Assembly (NCBI GenBank): GCA_005885115.1
Contig: VAXX01000219.1
Location: forward strand, 1-11,687
Source: Actinomycetota bacterium
GTDB taxonomy: Bacteria; Actinomycetota; Actinomycetes; Mycobacteriales; Micromonosporaceae
Length of the DNA: 11,687 nucleotides
Direction: 5' to 3'
How positions within the stretch are numbered: the stretch's first letter is position 1; every line of letters begins with the position of its first letter. Positions 1 through 6,672 of this stretch are shown one piece after another. The notes beneath the pieces were generated by a model. That model was not told where the DNA came from. It saw only the letters and a program-made list of their open reading frames with translations, and searched no databases. Made by a program: the position numbers and the translations under genes.

Positions 1-3
1 TTT

Positions 4-22
4 CCGGGTAGTTACCACCCGG
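4..22 (-). terminator. Weak inverted repeat downstream of obgE
   Basis: Arms CCGGGT and ACCCGG (six pairs) enclose a seven-base loop about 30 bases after the obgE stop. No T-run follows on the minus strand, so a terminator role is only a guess. The first 54 bases contain nothing else I can support. Confidence 0.25.
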
Positions 23-54
23 CGGATGCGAGCTGTCCGGTATGCGGTGACCGG

Positions 55-1503
55 CTACCACTCGTCTGCGTCGTCCGTCTGGTCAGCACCTGGTTCGTCG
101 GCGGAGCGTACCCGGCGGGCCTTGCGCGCGGCCAGGCGTTCGGCCGCCGAGGCCCGGGTCTGGGTTTCCGCCAGCCGGTAGTCGGTGCCCCGGTTGCCCG
201 GGGTGAACTCGTGCCCGGCGTACACGGTCGGCTGCCAGTCGAACTCGCGGTCACCGATCCGGACCGGAGCGCCGGGCTCGGCACCCGCCTTGGCCAGCGC
301 CTCCTCGACACCGAGCCGGGCCAGCCGGTCGGCGAGGTAGCCGATCGCCTCGTCGTTGGCGAAGTTGGTCTGGCGTACCCAGCGCTCGGGCCGGGCGCCC
401 CGGACCACGTACACGTCGTCCTCCACCGCCACGGTGAACCCGGTGTCGTCGACCGCCCCGGGACGGATGACGATCCGGGTCGCCTCCGGCGGCGGCTGGG
501 CGGCCCGGTGCTCGCGTACCACCCGGGCCAGCGCGTACGTCAGCTCCTTGAGCCCCTCGTGGGTGGCCGCGCTGACCTCGAACACTGGCCATCCGCGCGC
601 TTCGATGTCTTCGCGGACGAGCGAGGCCAGCTCCCGCCCGTCCGGTACGTCGATCTTGTTCAGTACGACCAGCCGGGGCCGGTCCGCGAGCCCGCCGTAC
701 GCCGTCAGCTCCGCCTCGATCGCGTCGATGTCGCTGACCGGGTCCCGGCCGGGATCCAGGGTCGCGGTGTCGACCACGTGCACGAGGACCGCGGTGCGCT
801 CGATGTGCCGCAGGAACGCCAGGCCCAGCCCCTTGCCGGTGGCCGCCCCGGGGATCAGCCCCGGTACGTCGGCGATGGTGAACGTGTCATCGCCGACCTG
901 GACGACGCCGAGGTTGGGTACCAGCGTGGTGAACGGGTAGTCGGCGATCTTCGGTCGGGCGGCGGAGAGCACCGAAATCAGCGACGACTTGCCCGCGCTC
1001 GGGAACCCGACCAGGCCGACGTCGGCGACGCTCTTGAGTTCCAGGACCACCTCGAGTTGCTCGCCGGGCTCGCCGAACTCGGCGAAGCCGGGCGCCTTGC
1101 GCCGCGAGTTGGCCAACGTGGCGTTGCCCCGCCCGCCCCGGCCGCCGTGGGCGACCACGAAGGTGGTACCGGCGCCGACGAGATCGGCGAGCACCTCGCC
1201 GTCGGGCGTCTGTACCACGGTCCCGTCCGGTACCCGCAGCACCAGGTCCGTACCGTCGGCCCCGTCCCGGTTGTTGCCCTGCCCGCCCTTGCCGTTGCCG
1301 GCCTTGACGTGCGGCCGGAAGTGGAAGTCCAGCAGCGTGTGTACGCCCGGATCGACGACCAGCGTGACGTCCCCGCCGGGCCCGCCGTCACCACCGTCCG
1401 GGCCGCCGAACGGCCTGAACTTCTCCCGCAGGATCGACGCGCAGCCGTGCCCACCGTCGCCCGCCTGTACGTACAGCACGACGCGATCGACGAAGGTGGT
1501 CAC
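55..1503 (-). CDS. obgE: Obg-family GTPase ObgE/CgtA (50S ribosome assembly GTPase)
   Basis: A 482-residue protein with the full three-domain Obg layout. The glycine-rich Obg fold spans about residues 1-158, including the [12 protein letters not shown] run near 33-44. The G domain follows, with P-loop GFPSAGKS (166-173), switch region [16 protein letters not shown] (212-215), NKID (282-285) and SAA (311-313). A C-terminal OCT domain (about 345-425, with [11 protein letters not shown]) precedes a charged tail. The family binds the 50S subunit, acts in its late assembly and links growth to (p)ppGpp. The start is GTG at 1503, preceded by GGAG six bases upstream; the stop is TAG. It is the last gene of rplU-rpmA-obgE, 64 bases after rpmA, and that gap holds a strong hairpin that could tune its expression. 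No conserved motif is missing by eye. Identification is secure; the exact role in this organism is inferred from the family. Confidence 0.97.
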   Translation of the reverse strand: MTTFVDRVVLYVQAGDGGHGCASILREKFRPFGGPDGGDGGPGGDVTLVVDPGVHTLLDFHFRPHVKAGNGKGGQGNNRDGADGTDLVLRVPDGTVVQTPDGEVLADLVGAGTTFVVAHGGRGGRGNATLANSRRKAPGFAEFGEPGEQLEVVLELKSVADVGLVGFPSAGKSSLISVLSAARPKIADYPFTTLVPNLGVVQVGDDTFTIADVPGLIPGAATGKGLGLAFLRHIERTAVLVHVVDTATLDPGRDPVSDIDAIEAELTAYGGLADRPRLVVLNKIDVPDGRELASLVREDIEARGWPVFEVSAATHEGLKELTYALARVVREHRAAQPPPEATRIVIRPGAVDDTGFTVAVEDDVYVVRGARPERWVRQTNFANDEAIGYLADRLARLGVEEALAKAGAEPGAPVRIGDREFDWQPTVYAGHEFTPGNRGTDYRLAETQTRASAAERLAARKARRVRSADEPGADQTDDADEW

Positions 1504-1523
1504 CAGGAACTCCGAAAAGACGT

Positions 1524-1555
1524 CGGGCCGGCGGGGCGGGTGCCCGGCCGGCCCG
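1524..1555 (-). terminator. Strong hairpin between rpmA and obgE (terminator or attenuator candidate)
   Basis: Perfect nine-base arms CGGGCCGGC and GCCGGCCCG are separated by 14 bases. After one G-G mismatch the stem can extend by four more pairs, giving about 13 pairs in all. On the minus strand the hairpin is followed after five bases by TTTT (1515-1518), then the GGAG of obgE. It could end or attenuate transcripts from rplU-rpmA, lowering obgE relative to the ribosomal proteins. Confidence 0.5.
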
Positions 1556-1567
1556 AAAGGCGAGCCG

Positions 1568-1819
1568 CTACCGCGGAATGATGTTGACGACCTTGCGGCC
1601 GCGCTTGGTGCCGAACTGGACCGCGCCTGCCGCCAGGGCGAACAGCGTGTCGTCGCCGCCCCGGCCGACCAGGTCGCCCGGGTGGAACTTGGTGCCCCGC
1701 TGCCGGATCAGGATCTCGCCGGCGCTGACGACCTGCCCGCCGAACCGCTTGACGCCCAGCCGCTGGGCGTTGGAGTCGCGGCCGTTACGCGAGCTGGACG
1801 CTCCCTTTTTGTGAGCCAT
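1568..1819 (-). CDS. rpmA: 50S ribosomal protein L27
   Basis: An 83-residue protein starting [20 protein letters not shown], the diagnostic L27 N-terminus, with later motifs [18 protein letters not shown] and the basic [10 protein letters not shown] tail. L27 sits on the large subunit, and its N-terminal tail reaches toward the peptidyl transferase centre. The N-terminus begins directly at MAHKKG. It lacks the cleavable extension found in Firmicutes, and no Prp-type protease gene lies between rplU and rpmA, where the gap is only 9 bases. The start ATG at 1819 has a weak purine-rich site (GGGAAG) lying inside the end of rplU, suggesting translational coupling. Length is normal for the family. 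Confidence 0.98.
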   Translation of the reverse strand: MAHKKGASSSRNGRDSNAQRLGVKRFGGQVVSAGEILIRQRGTKFHPGDLVGRGGDDTLFALAAGAVQFGTKRGRKVVNIIPR

Positions 1820-1828
1820 CGCTGACGC

Positions 1829-2143
1829 CTACTTCCCGGTCGAGATGCCGGTCACCTTGACCTGGGTCAGCGGCTGGCGGTGACCCTGGCGCTTGTGGTA
1901 TCCGGTCTTGTTCTTGAACTTGTGGATGCGGATCTTCGGACCCTTGGTGTGCGCGACGACCTCACCGGTCACCGCGACCTTGGCCAGCTTCGCCGCGTCG
2001 GTGACGAGGTCGGGGCCGTCAACCACCAGTACGGCCGACAGCGATACCGCGTCGCCGGGGGCTCCCACGAGCTTCTCGACCTCGATCACGTCGCCCTCGG
2101 CGACCTTGTACTGCTTGCCGCCGGTCTTGACGATCGCGTACAT
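1829..2143 (-). CDS. rplU: 50S ribosomal protein L21
   Basis: A 104-residue protein with the typical L21 opening [18 protein letters not shown] and the conserved basic segment [21 protein letters not shown] near the C-terminus, which contacts 23S rRNA. The open frame extends 28 codons further upstream to 2227, but ATG at 2143 is the family start. It is preceded by AGGAG about ten bases upstream, and the extension resembles no L21. It is the first gene of the rplU-rpmA-obgE group. The 143-base gap before it carries a promoter candidate and a perfect leader hairpin, so expression could be controlled in the leader. Length and conserved positions are normal. Confidence 0.98.
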   Translation of the reverse strand: MYAIVKTGGKQYKVAEGDVIEVEKLVGAPGDAVSLSAVLVVDGPDLVTDAAKLAKVAVTGEVVAHTKGPKIRIHKFKNKTGYHKRQGHRQPLTQVKVTGISTGK

Positions 2144-2191
2144 CGGACGCGGACTCCTGTCTTGCTGCGGGCGGATGGACCGTGGTGGGCG

Positions 2192-2207
2192 GCACCCTTC
2201 AGGGTGC
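2192..2207 (-). promoter_or_regulatory. Perfect leader hairpin upstream of rplU
   Basis: On the minus strand GCACCC-TGAA-GGGTGC forms a six-pair stem closed by a four-base loop. It begins about 50 bases upstream of the rplU start. It lies in the transcribed leader if the proposed promoter at 2250-2279 is right. It has no T-run and could be an autoregulatory or stabilising element for the L21 operon. Confidence 0.4.
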
Positions 2208-2249
2208 GACGCACGACAACCGGGCACACGAGGAGTGCACCGAGGGACA

Positions 2250-2279
2250 AGCGTACGTCATCGAGCGCGGCCGCCCCAA
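2250..2279 (-). promoter_or_regulatory. Candidate promoter for rplU-rpmA-obgE
   Basis: On the minus strand TTGGGG (2279-2274) and TACGCT (2255-2250) are separated by 18 bases. They resemble an actinobacterial housekeeping -35 (TTGnnn) and -10 (TAnnnT). Transcription would begin near 2243, giving a leader of about 100 bases before rplU. The match is modest and such motifs can arise by chance. Confidence 0.35.
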
Positions 2280-2286
2280 ATCGGGG

Positions 2287-2760
2287 TCACTGGCACAGCG
2301 CGGTGAGCGGGCTGATCGCCGCCGTGACCTGCCGGGCGATCGCGGCGAGGTCGTTGATCGACCGTACCCCCAGCAACAGGGCCTGATCGAAGGCCAGCCG
2401 GTCGAGGTTGTCGCTGGCCTGCACCACCGCGGCGGCCAGGTCCGGGTCCGGCGCCGCGTGGCCGGTGAGCCACAGCTCGAAGGCCAGGTCGGTCAGCCGG
2501 GCCCGGGCGGCGAGGCTGGACCGGTCGACCCCGCTCGGGTCGCCGGCCACCTCGCGGTCGAACAGGGCGCCGAGGTCGCCGCCGAACTTCATCGCGGCGT
2601 CCGACAGCACCTCGCTGAGCGCGTCGCACACCTGCGAGCTGTCGGTCAGCAGCCGGCCGGCGAAGACCGGTCCGGTACCGGTGGGGAACGCCGGTGCGCA
2701 TCCGGCGATCAGGACGGCGAGCGCCGCCCCCAGAGCCAAGGCAACGAGTCGGCGTCGCAT
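2287..2760 (-). CDS. Putative lipoprotein of unknown function
   Basis: I do not recognise this 157-residue protein. It begins with an Arg-rich n-region (MRRR), a hydrophobic stretch to about residue 19 and a lipobox VLIAGC with the acceptor Cys at 21. This indicates export and anchoring to the outer face of the membrane by lipidation. The mature part is mostly alanine- and leucine-rich helix with many acidic residues and no enzyme motif. Cysteines 45 and 156 could form a disulfide. I chose ATG at 2760 because GGGGAG lies five bases upstream; an in-frame GTG at 2766 sits directly on that site and is less likely. It lies 42 bases after rne and has no visible promoter of its own, so it is probably read from rne mRNA. 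That a gene exists is fairly sure; its function is open. Confidence 0.8.
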   Translation of the reverse strand: MRRRLVALALGAALAVLIAGCAPAFPTGTGPVFAGRLLTDSSQVCDALSEVLSDAAMKFGGDLGALFDREVAGDPSGVDRSSLAARARLTDLAFELWLTGHAAPDPDLAAAVVQASDNLDRLAFDQALLLGVRSINDLAAIARQVTAAISPLTALCQ

Positions 2761-2780
2761 CGCCACTCCCCACGGTCCCG

Positions 2781-2800
2781 TCGCCGCCGTGCGGCGGCGA
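2781..2800 (-). terminator. Perfect hairpin right after the rne stop codon
   Basis: Eight-base arms TCGCCGCC and GGCGGCGA flank a four-base loop, starting two bases after the rne stop. No T-run follows; the ribosome site of the lipoprotein gene comes about 10 bases later. It may act as a partial terminator or as a 3'-end stabiliser for rne mRNA, with read-through into the lipoprotein gene. Confidence 0.4.
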
Positions 2801-2802
2801 GA

Positions 2803-5070
2803 TCAGCGGGTGCGACGCCGCCCTCCCCGGCGGGTACGCCGCCGTCCTTCGCCGAACCCTTGTTCGTCCCCTTCTACCCCGTTTGACGCCTCGTCAACCC
2901 CGTCGTCGTCCAGCGCCGGTACCAGCGCCAGCCCGGGCGGCTCGGGGACGTCGAGACCATCGGTACCGTCGAGGTCCTCGGTCTCGTCCAGCACGACGGC
3001 CGTGGAGCGGCGCCGGCGCCGGCCCGGGCCCTCGACCGGGGCGGCCGCGACGGCGGCCACCGCCTTGACGGAGGCCGGCTTGCGCTCCGGTACAGGCTCG
3101 GTGTGGATCAGCAGGCCACGGCCCTTGCAGTGCTCGCAGGTCTCGCTGAACGCCTCCAGCAGCCCCTGGCCGATCCGCTTGCGGGTCATCTGGACCAGAC
3201 CCAGCGAGGTGATCTCGGTGACCTGGTGCTTGGTCCGGTCCCGGCCCAGGCACTCGGTCAGCCGGCGCAGCACCAGCTCCCGGTTGGACTCCAGCACCAT
3301 GTCGATGAAGTCGATGACGACGATCCCGCCGAGGTCCCGCAGCCGGAGCTGGCGGACGATCTCCTCGGCCGCCTCCAGGTTGTTGCGGGTGACGGTTTCC
3401 TCGAGGTTGCCGCCGGAACCGGTGTACTTGCCGGTGTTGACGTCGATGACGCGGTCCAGCCCCTTGAAGATCTGCTCGTCGACGCGCCGCTCGGTGAACA
3501 GGTCCCCCGGACCGGCGTACCGGTGCAGCCGGTCCAGCAGGTCCGGCGAGACGTGCTTGAGGTACATCTCGACCTGGTCGTACGCGTCGGAACCCTGGAT
3601 CACCAGCTCCCGGAAGTCCTCGTTGAACAGGTCCCGGACGACCCGGATGACCAGGTCGGGCTCCTCGTACAGCAGCACCGGCGCGCCGCCCTCCGCGGCC
3701 TTGGCCTGGATGTCCTCCCACTGCGCCTGCAGCCGGTGCACGTCGCGGGTCAGCTCGTCCTCGGTCGCGCCCTCGGCGGCGGTCCGGACGATCACGCCGG
3801 CACCGTCGGGTACCAGCGCCTTGAGCACGTCGCGCAGCCGTCGCCGCTCGGTGTCGGGCAGCTTGCGGCTGATCCCGGAGGCATTGCCGTGCGGGACGTA
3901 CACCAGGTGCCGGCCGGACAGGGCGATGTGGCTGGTCAGCCGGGCGCCCTTGTGGCCGATCGGGTCCTTGGTCACCTGTACCAGCACCGAGTCGCCGGAC
4001 TTGAGCGCCTGCTCGATCGAGCGGGCGCGGCCCTCCAGGCCGCTGACGTCCCAGTTGACCTCGCCGGCGTACAGGACGGCGTTGCGGCCCCGGCCGATGT
4101 CGGTGGCCCGGGTCACGTAGTGCTCCACGAGCACCCGGTCCTCGAGCACCGCGATCTGGGTACGGTCGCCCTTCTGGCGTACCACCATGGTCCGGTCGAC
4201 CGCCTCGCGGCGGGCCAGGAACTCGGACTCGGACAGGATCGGCGGTCGGGTCCGGCGCTGTTCGCGGCCGTCCCGCCGGCGCTGGCGCTTGGCCTCCAGC
4301 CGGGTCGAGCCGGATACCCCCTGCACCTCGTCGCGGGCCGCGCGCGGCTGGCGCACCTTGACCACGGTGACCACGCCGTCCTCGGCGGCGTCCGCCTCGC
4401 CGGCCGCGCCGCTGCGCCGGCGCCGGCGGCGCCGCCGGGTGACCGGTTCGTCGGCCTCGGCCTCCTCGGCTTCGGCCGGCTCCTCCGCCTCGGCGGTCTC
4501 CTCGGCGTCGTCCTCACCCACGCCCCGGCCCCGGCCGCGGCCGCGCCGGCCCCGCCGGCGACGGCGGGCGGCGGGGGAGTCGTCGTCTTCGTCCTCGTCG
4601 GCGGCCTCGGCGTCGGGTTCGGCCGCCGCGACCTCCTCGACCGGCTCGGCGGCCTTGCGGGCGCGCCGGGTGCGTCGGGCCACCGGCTCGTCCGCCGACG
4701 CCGGTTCGGCGGCTGGCTCGACCGGCACCTCCGGCGCCACGAACAGGACCGTCGCGGCGGCCGGTGCCCGGCGGCGCCGGGAGGGGGCGGGCTCCTCGCC
4801 AGCCGGTGCGGCCTCGTCGACCACCGTCTCGGGTGGGGCCGCGGCGCGCCGGCGGCGGGTCGGTGCGGGTTCCACCTGCTCTGTGGCGGACTCGCCGCTT
4901 TCGGGGCTTGCGGTGGCCTTTCGACGGGTACGCCGTGCCGGCGCCTCCCCCTCGGCCTCGGTCGGTGGTACTCGACGGGTACGGGTACGCCGTACCGGTG
5001 TCTCATCTGTGGGGGTCTGCTCAACCGGCGTGCCGGTCCGATCGTCCCCCGTCGGCTCGTTCTCGAGCAT
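2803..5070 (-). CDS. rne: Ribonuclease E/G with two apparent internal deletions
   Basis: A 755-residue RNase E/G family endonuclease that would cut single-stranded RNA in mRNA decay and rRNA/tRNA processing. Residues 1-275 are low-complexity acidic and Arg-rich blocks (RRRRRRRR near 212-219), as in actinobacterial orthologues. An S1-like region follows (about 300-400), then ISRKLPDTERRR and YEEPDLVIRVVRDLFNEDF. Catalytic VIDVNTGKYTG holds Asp543 and Asn545; a second Asp lies in VIDFIDM (587). The Zn-link pair is C645/C648 (CEHCKGRG), followed by another basic tail. Two conserved segments are absent, both in frame: about 25 residues of the S1 fold at 323/324, and about 19 residues at 540/541 just before the catalytic Asp. 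These should damage RNA binding and the core fold. ATG at 5070 is chosen because GGAG lies nine bases upstream; the longer frame from 5133 has no such site. Family assignment is secure; an intact function is doubtful. Confidence 0.93.
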   Translation of the reverse strand: MLENEPTGDDRTGTPVEQTPTDETPVRRTRTRRVPPTEAEGEAPARRTRRKATASPESGESATEQVEPAPTRRRRAAAPPETVVDEAAPAGEEPAPSRRRRAPAAATVLFVAPEVPVEPAAEPASADEPVARRTRRARKAAEPVEEVAAAEPDAEAADEDEDDDSPAARRRRRGRRGRGRGRGVGEDDAEETAEAEEPAEAEEAEADEPVTRRRRRRRRSGAAGEADAAEDGVVTVVKVRQPRAARDEVQGVSGSTRLEAKRQRRRDGREQRRTRPPILSESEFLARREAVDRTMVVRQKGDRTQIAVLEDRVLVEHYVTRATDIGRGRNAVLYAGEVNWDVSGLEGRARSIEQALKSGDSVLVQVTKDPIGHKGARLTSHIALSGRHLVYVPHGNASGISRKLPDTERRRLRDVLKALVPDGAGVIVRTAAEGATEDELTRDVHRLQAQWEDIQAKAAEGGAPVLLYEEPDLVIRVVRDLFNEDFRELVIQGSDAYDQVEMYLKHVSPDLLDRLHRYAGPGDLFTERRVDEQIFKGLDRVIDVNTGKYTGSGGNLEETVTRNNLEAAEEIVRQLRLRDLGGIVVIDFIDMVLESNRELVLRRLTECLGRDRTKHQVTEITSLGLVQMTRKRIGQGLLEAFSETCEHCKGRGLLIHTEPVPERKPASVKAVAAVAAAPVEGPGRRRRRSTAVVLDETEDLDGTDGLDVPEPPGLALVPALDDDGVDEASNGVEGDEQGFGEGRRRTRRGGRRRTR
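3448..3453 (-). other. Junction of an apparent in-frame deletion before the RNase E/G catalytic Asp
   Basis: The protein reads DEQIFKGLDR directly into VIDVNTGKYTG (residues 540/541). Homologues have about 19 residues between, of the type KVWLPSGGSLVIDRTEAMT, forming the entry strands of the DNase I-like catalytic subdomain. The catalytic Asp and Asn survive. The loss would be about 57 bases and keeps the frame. Confidence 0.72.
4099..4104 (-). other. Junction of an apparent in-frame deletion in the RNase E/G S1 domain
   Basis: The protein reads VEHYVTRAT directly into DIGRGRNAVLYAGEVNW (residues 323/324). Homologues as I recall them have about 25 more residues between, containing GNVYLGxVQNVLPSMEAAF, the central strands of the S1 RNA-binding fold. 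The loss would be about 75 bases and keeps the frame. Confidence 0.7.
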
Positions 5071-5141
5071 CCGGACGTTCTCCAGTTCTGGCTCCCCGGG
5101 CGCGTCGAACGCAGCCACGCAGGGACGCCTCATGCTATTCG

Positions 5142-5162
5142 GTGCCGCGCGTTACGCGGCAC
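5142..5162. repeat. Perfect inverted repeat upstream of rne
   Basis: Arms GTGCCGCG and CGCGGCAC with a five-base spacer. It lies four bases upstream of a -10-like TAGCAT (5137-5132, minus strand), the only one I found ahead of rne, with no convincing -35. It could be an operator over the rne promoter or, if transcription starts further up, a leader hairpin. The arms can also pair with the neighbouring GGCACCG, giving competing structures. Confidence 0.4.
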
Positions 5163-5178
5163 ACCGTTTGTCGGTGCC

Positions 5179-5194
5179 GGTACCTGCTGGTACC
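5179..5194. repeat. GGTACC pair forming a small hairpin upstream of rne
   Basis: Two copies of the palindrome GGTACC are separated by TGCT. Together they can form a six-pair hairpin with a four-base loop. It abuts the inverted repeat at 5195-5222 and is followed by a small CACCG/CGGTG hairpin at 5162-5176, so the gap is almost wholly back-to-back inverted repeats. Confidence 0.35.
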
Positions 5195-5222
5195 TCGGCG
5201 CCACACGGGAGCGCGGCGCCGA
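5195..5222 (-). terminator. Inverted repeat downstream of the DUF2344 gene (terminator candidate)
   Basis: Eight-base arms TCGGCGCC and GGCGCCGA are separated by 12 bases. It begins about 18 bases after the DUF2344 stop. No T-run follows on the minus strand, which is common among high-GC actinobacterial terminators. It could end the ileS-plsC-radical SAM-DUF2344 transcript. Confidence 0.4.
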
Positions 5223-5239
5223 AAGTCTGCCCATCCCGC

Positions 5240-6010
5240 CTATCCGGGCGGAGCTCCGATGACCGCTCCGGTCCGGTCGGCCAGCAGGGGATCAACGATC
5301 TCCCCCTGCTCGGTCAACGTACCCTGAGCCAGCCGGGTGGCCCGTGGGGGTTCCGCCGGCTCCAGGCCGGCCACCACACGCAGGCCGGACAGGACGTCAT
5401 CGGGTCGTACGGACGGGGTCACCTGCCGTATGACTACGTCGAGTATCGCACACGGCAGCCCGTCAACCCCGGAGGGTGCGTCGAGGACCCCGATCCGGGC
5501 CACCGCGGCCCGCGCGTCGAACCGGCGCCAGCCCTGCTTGGTCAGCCGCTCCACCGGTACCTCGGCGGCGCTGTCGAACCCGGTCACCGCAGCGCTGAGC
5601 TGCGCGTTCTCCACCCCGGGCAGCTCGATCCGCCAGTGTGAGGCGTCGATCCGGTCGGCCAGGCTGCCCGCCGTGGCGACCACGGCGTCCAGCACGTCCA
5701 GCCCCGGCGACAGGGCCGCGTCGAGTGCGCGTACCAGCTCGTCCGGATCGACCTCGGCCCGCAGGGCGATCTCCAGGTACTCGGCTTCGCTGGCCGTACC
5801 GGTCGGGGCGGCGCTGGCGTACGAGATCTTCGGGTGCGGGGTGAAGCCCTGGGAGTACGCGATGGGTACCCGCGCCCGCTGGAGCGCCCGCTCGAAGGCG
5901 CGCGCGAAGTCCCGGTGCGAGGTGAACCGCAGCGGGCCCCGCTTGGCGTACCGGAGCCGGATCCGCTGGACGACCGGCGCCTGGCCACCGGGGGGCTGGT
6001 TCCTGGTCAT
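5240..6010 (-). CDS. DUF2344 / TIGR03936 radical SAM-linked protein
   Basis: A 256-residue protein of the DUF2344 family, recognised by RYAKRGPLRFTSHRDFARAFERAL (about 20-43), VPIAYSQGFTPHPKISYASA (48-67) and the C-terminal TRLAQGTLTEQGEIVDPL. Members occur beside, or fused to, TIGR03960 radical SAM proteins, and no reaction has been assigned to them as far as I know. Its ATG at 6010 overlaps the stop of the preceding radical SAM fragment as ATGA, so translation is coupled. The open frame runs back to 6670, but that part has the composition of a shadow frame over the radical SAM gene and is not part of the protein. It is the last gene before the 169-base gap upstream of rne. All conserved blocks appear present. 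Confidence 0.93.
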   Translation of the reverse strand: MTRNQPPGGQAPVVQRIRLRYAKRGPLRFTSHRDFARAFERALQRARVPIAYSQGFTPHPKISYASAAPTGTASEAEYLEIALRAEVDPDELVRALDAALSPGLDVLDAVVATAGSLADRIDASHWRIELPGVENAQLSAAVTGFDSAAEVPVERLTKQGWRRFDARAAVARIGVLDAPSGVDGLPCAILDVVIRQVTPSVRPDDVLSGLRVVAGLEPAEPPRATRLAQGTLTEQGEIVDPLLADRTGAVIGAPPG

Positions 6011-6672
6011 ACCGGCGTCACGGGGAGCAGCTTGCGTCCGGTGGGACCGATCTGGATCTCGGTGTCCATGCTCGGGCAGACGCCGCAGTCGAAGCACGGG
6101 GTCCACCGGCAGTCGTCCTGCTCGTACTCCGACAGCGAGTCCTGCCAGTCCTGCCACAGCCAGTCCTTGTCCAGCCCGGAGTCCAGGTGGTCCCAGGGCA
6201 GCACTTCGAGCTGGTCCCGCTCGCGCGTGGTGTACCAGTCCAGGTCCACGCCGACGTCGGCACAGGCGCGTACCCATCGTTCGTAGGAGAAATGCTCGCT
6301 CCAGCCGTCGAAGCGGCCGCCCTGCTCCCAGACCCGGCGGATCACCGCGCTCACCCGCCGGTCCCCCCGGGAGAGCAGGCCCTCGATCAGCGAGGGCTGC
6401 CCGTCGTGGTACCGGTAGCCGATCGCCCGGCCCAGCGACCGGTCCGCGTTGATCGCCTGCTTGAGCAGGCGCAGCCGGTGGTCGATGACCTCCGGAGAGG
6501 ACATCGCGGCCCACTGGAACGGGGTGTGCGGCTTGGGGACGAACCCGCCGATCGAGACGGTACAGCGGATGTCCTTGGACCCGGTCGCGGCCCGACCCGC
6601 CTTGATCACCTCGTGGGCGAGCCGGGCGATCTGCACCACGTCCTCGTCGGTCTCGGTGGGCAGGCCGCACAT
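6007..6672 (-). CDS. TIGR03960-type radical SAM protein, C-terminal fragment
   Basis: A 221-residue frame that is the C-terminal part of the radical SAM gene starting at 7856. It opens MCGLPTETDEDVVQIARLAHEVI, normally an internal segment that follows VKLYF. It continues with IRCTVSIGGFVPKPHTPFQW, GRAIGYRYHDG, LIEGLLSRGDRR and a Cys cluster (C188, C193, C196, C199 in CRWTPCFDCGVC) that may hold a second metal site. It lacks the CxxxCxxC cluster that binds the radical SAM iron-sulfur centre. The ATG at 6672 is preceded by AGGAGG with a seven-base spacer, made of the Glu-Glu codons of the upstream fragment. It could therefore be translated separately after the upstream frame ends. The stop overlaps the DUF2344 start. 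It may be half of a pseudogene, half of a split protein, or an artefact of a missing stretch of about 55 bases. Confidence 0.85.
   Translation of the reverse strand: MCGLPTETDEDVVQIARLAHEVIKAGRAATGSKDIRCTVSIGGFVPKPHTPFQWAAMSSPEVIDHRLRLLKQAINADRSLGRAIGYRYHDGQPSLIEGLLSRGDRRVSAVIRRVWEQGGRFDGWSEHFSYERWVRACADVGVDLDWYTTRERDQLEVLPWDHLDSGLDKDWLWQDWQDSLSEYEQDDCRWTPCFDCGVCPSMDTEIQIGPTGRKLLPVTPV

Noticed and set aside
211..1581. Plus-strand open frame of 456 codons opposite obgE
   Set aside because: Antisense shadow of a secure obgE gene; the protein has no family motif and the frame exists because stop codons are rare at this GC content.
2199..2261. Possible 20-codon upstream peptide in the rplU leader, ending in the loop of the leader hairpin
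   Set aside because: No ribosome site precedes its ATG and the ATG lies upstream of the proposed -10, so it would not be transcribed from that promoter.
5071..5133. Longer rne N-terminus starting at ATG 5133
   Set aside because: No ribosome site precedes it, whereas ATG 5070 has GGAG nine bases upstream. The ATG at 5133 overlaps the -10-like TAGCAT.
3103..5262. Long plus-strand open frame of 719 codons opposite rne
   Set aside because: It is the antisense shadow of the GC-rich rne gene. Its translation is low-complexity without any recognisable motif, while the minus strand encodes clear RNase E/G motifs.
6011..6670. Upstream extension of the DUF2344 frame to 6670
   Set aside because: The extra 220 residues are Arg/Gly/Pro-rich shadow sequence over the radical SAM gene; the family start is the ATG at 6010 in the ATGA overlap.
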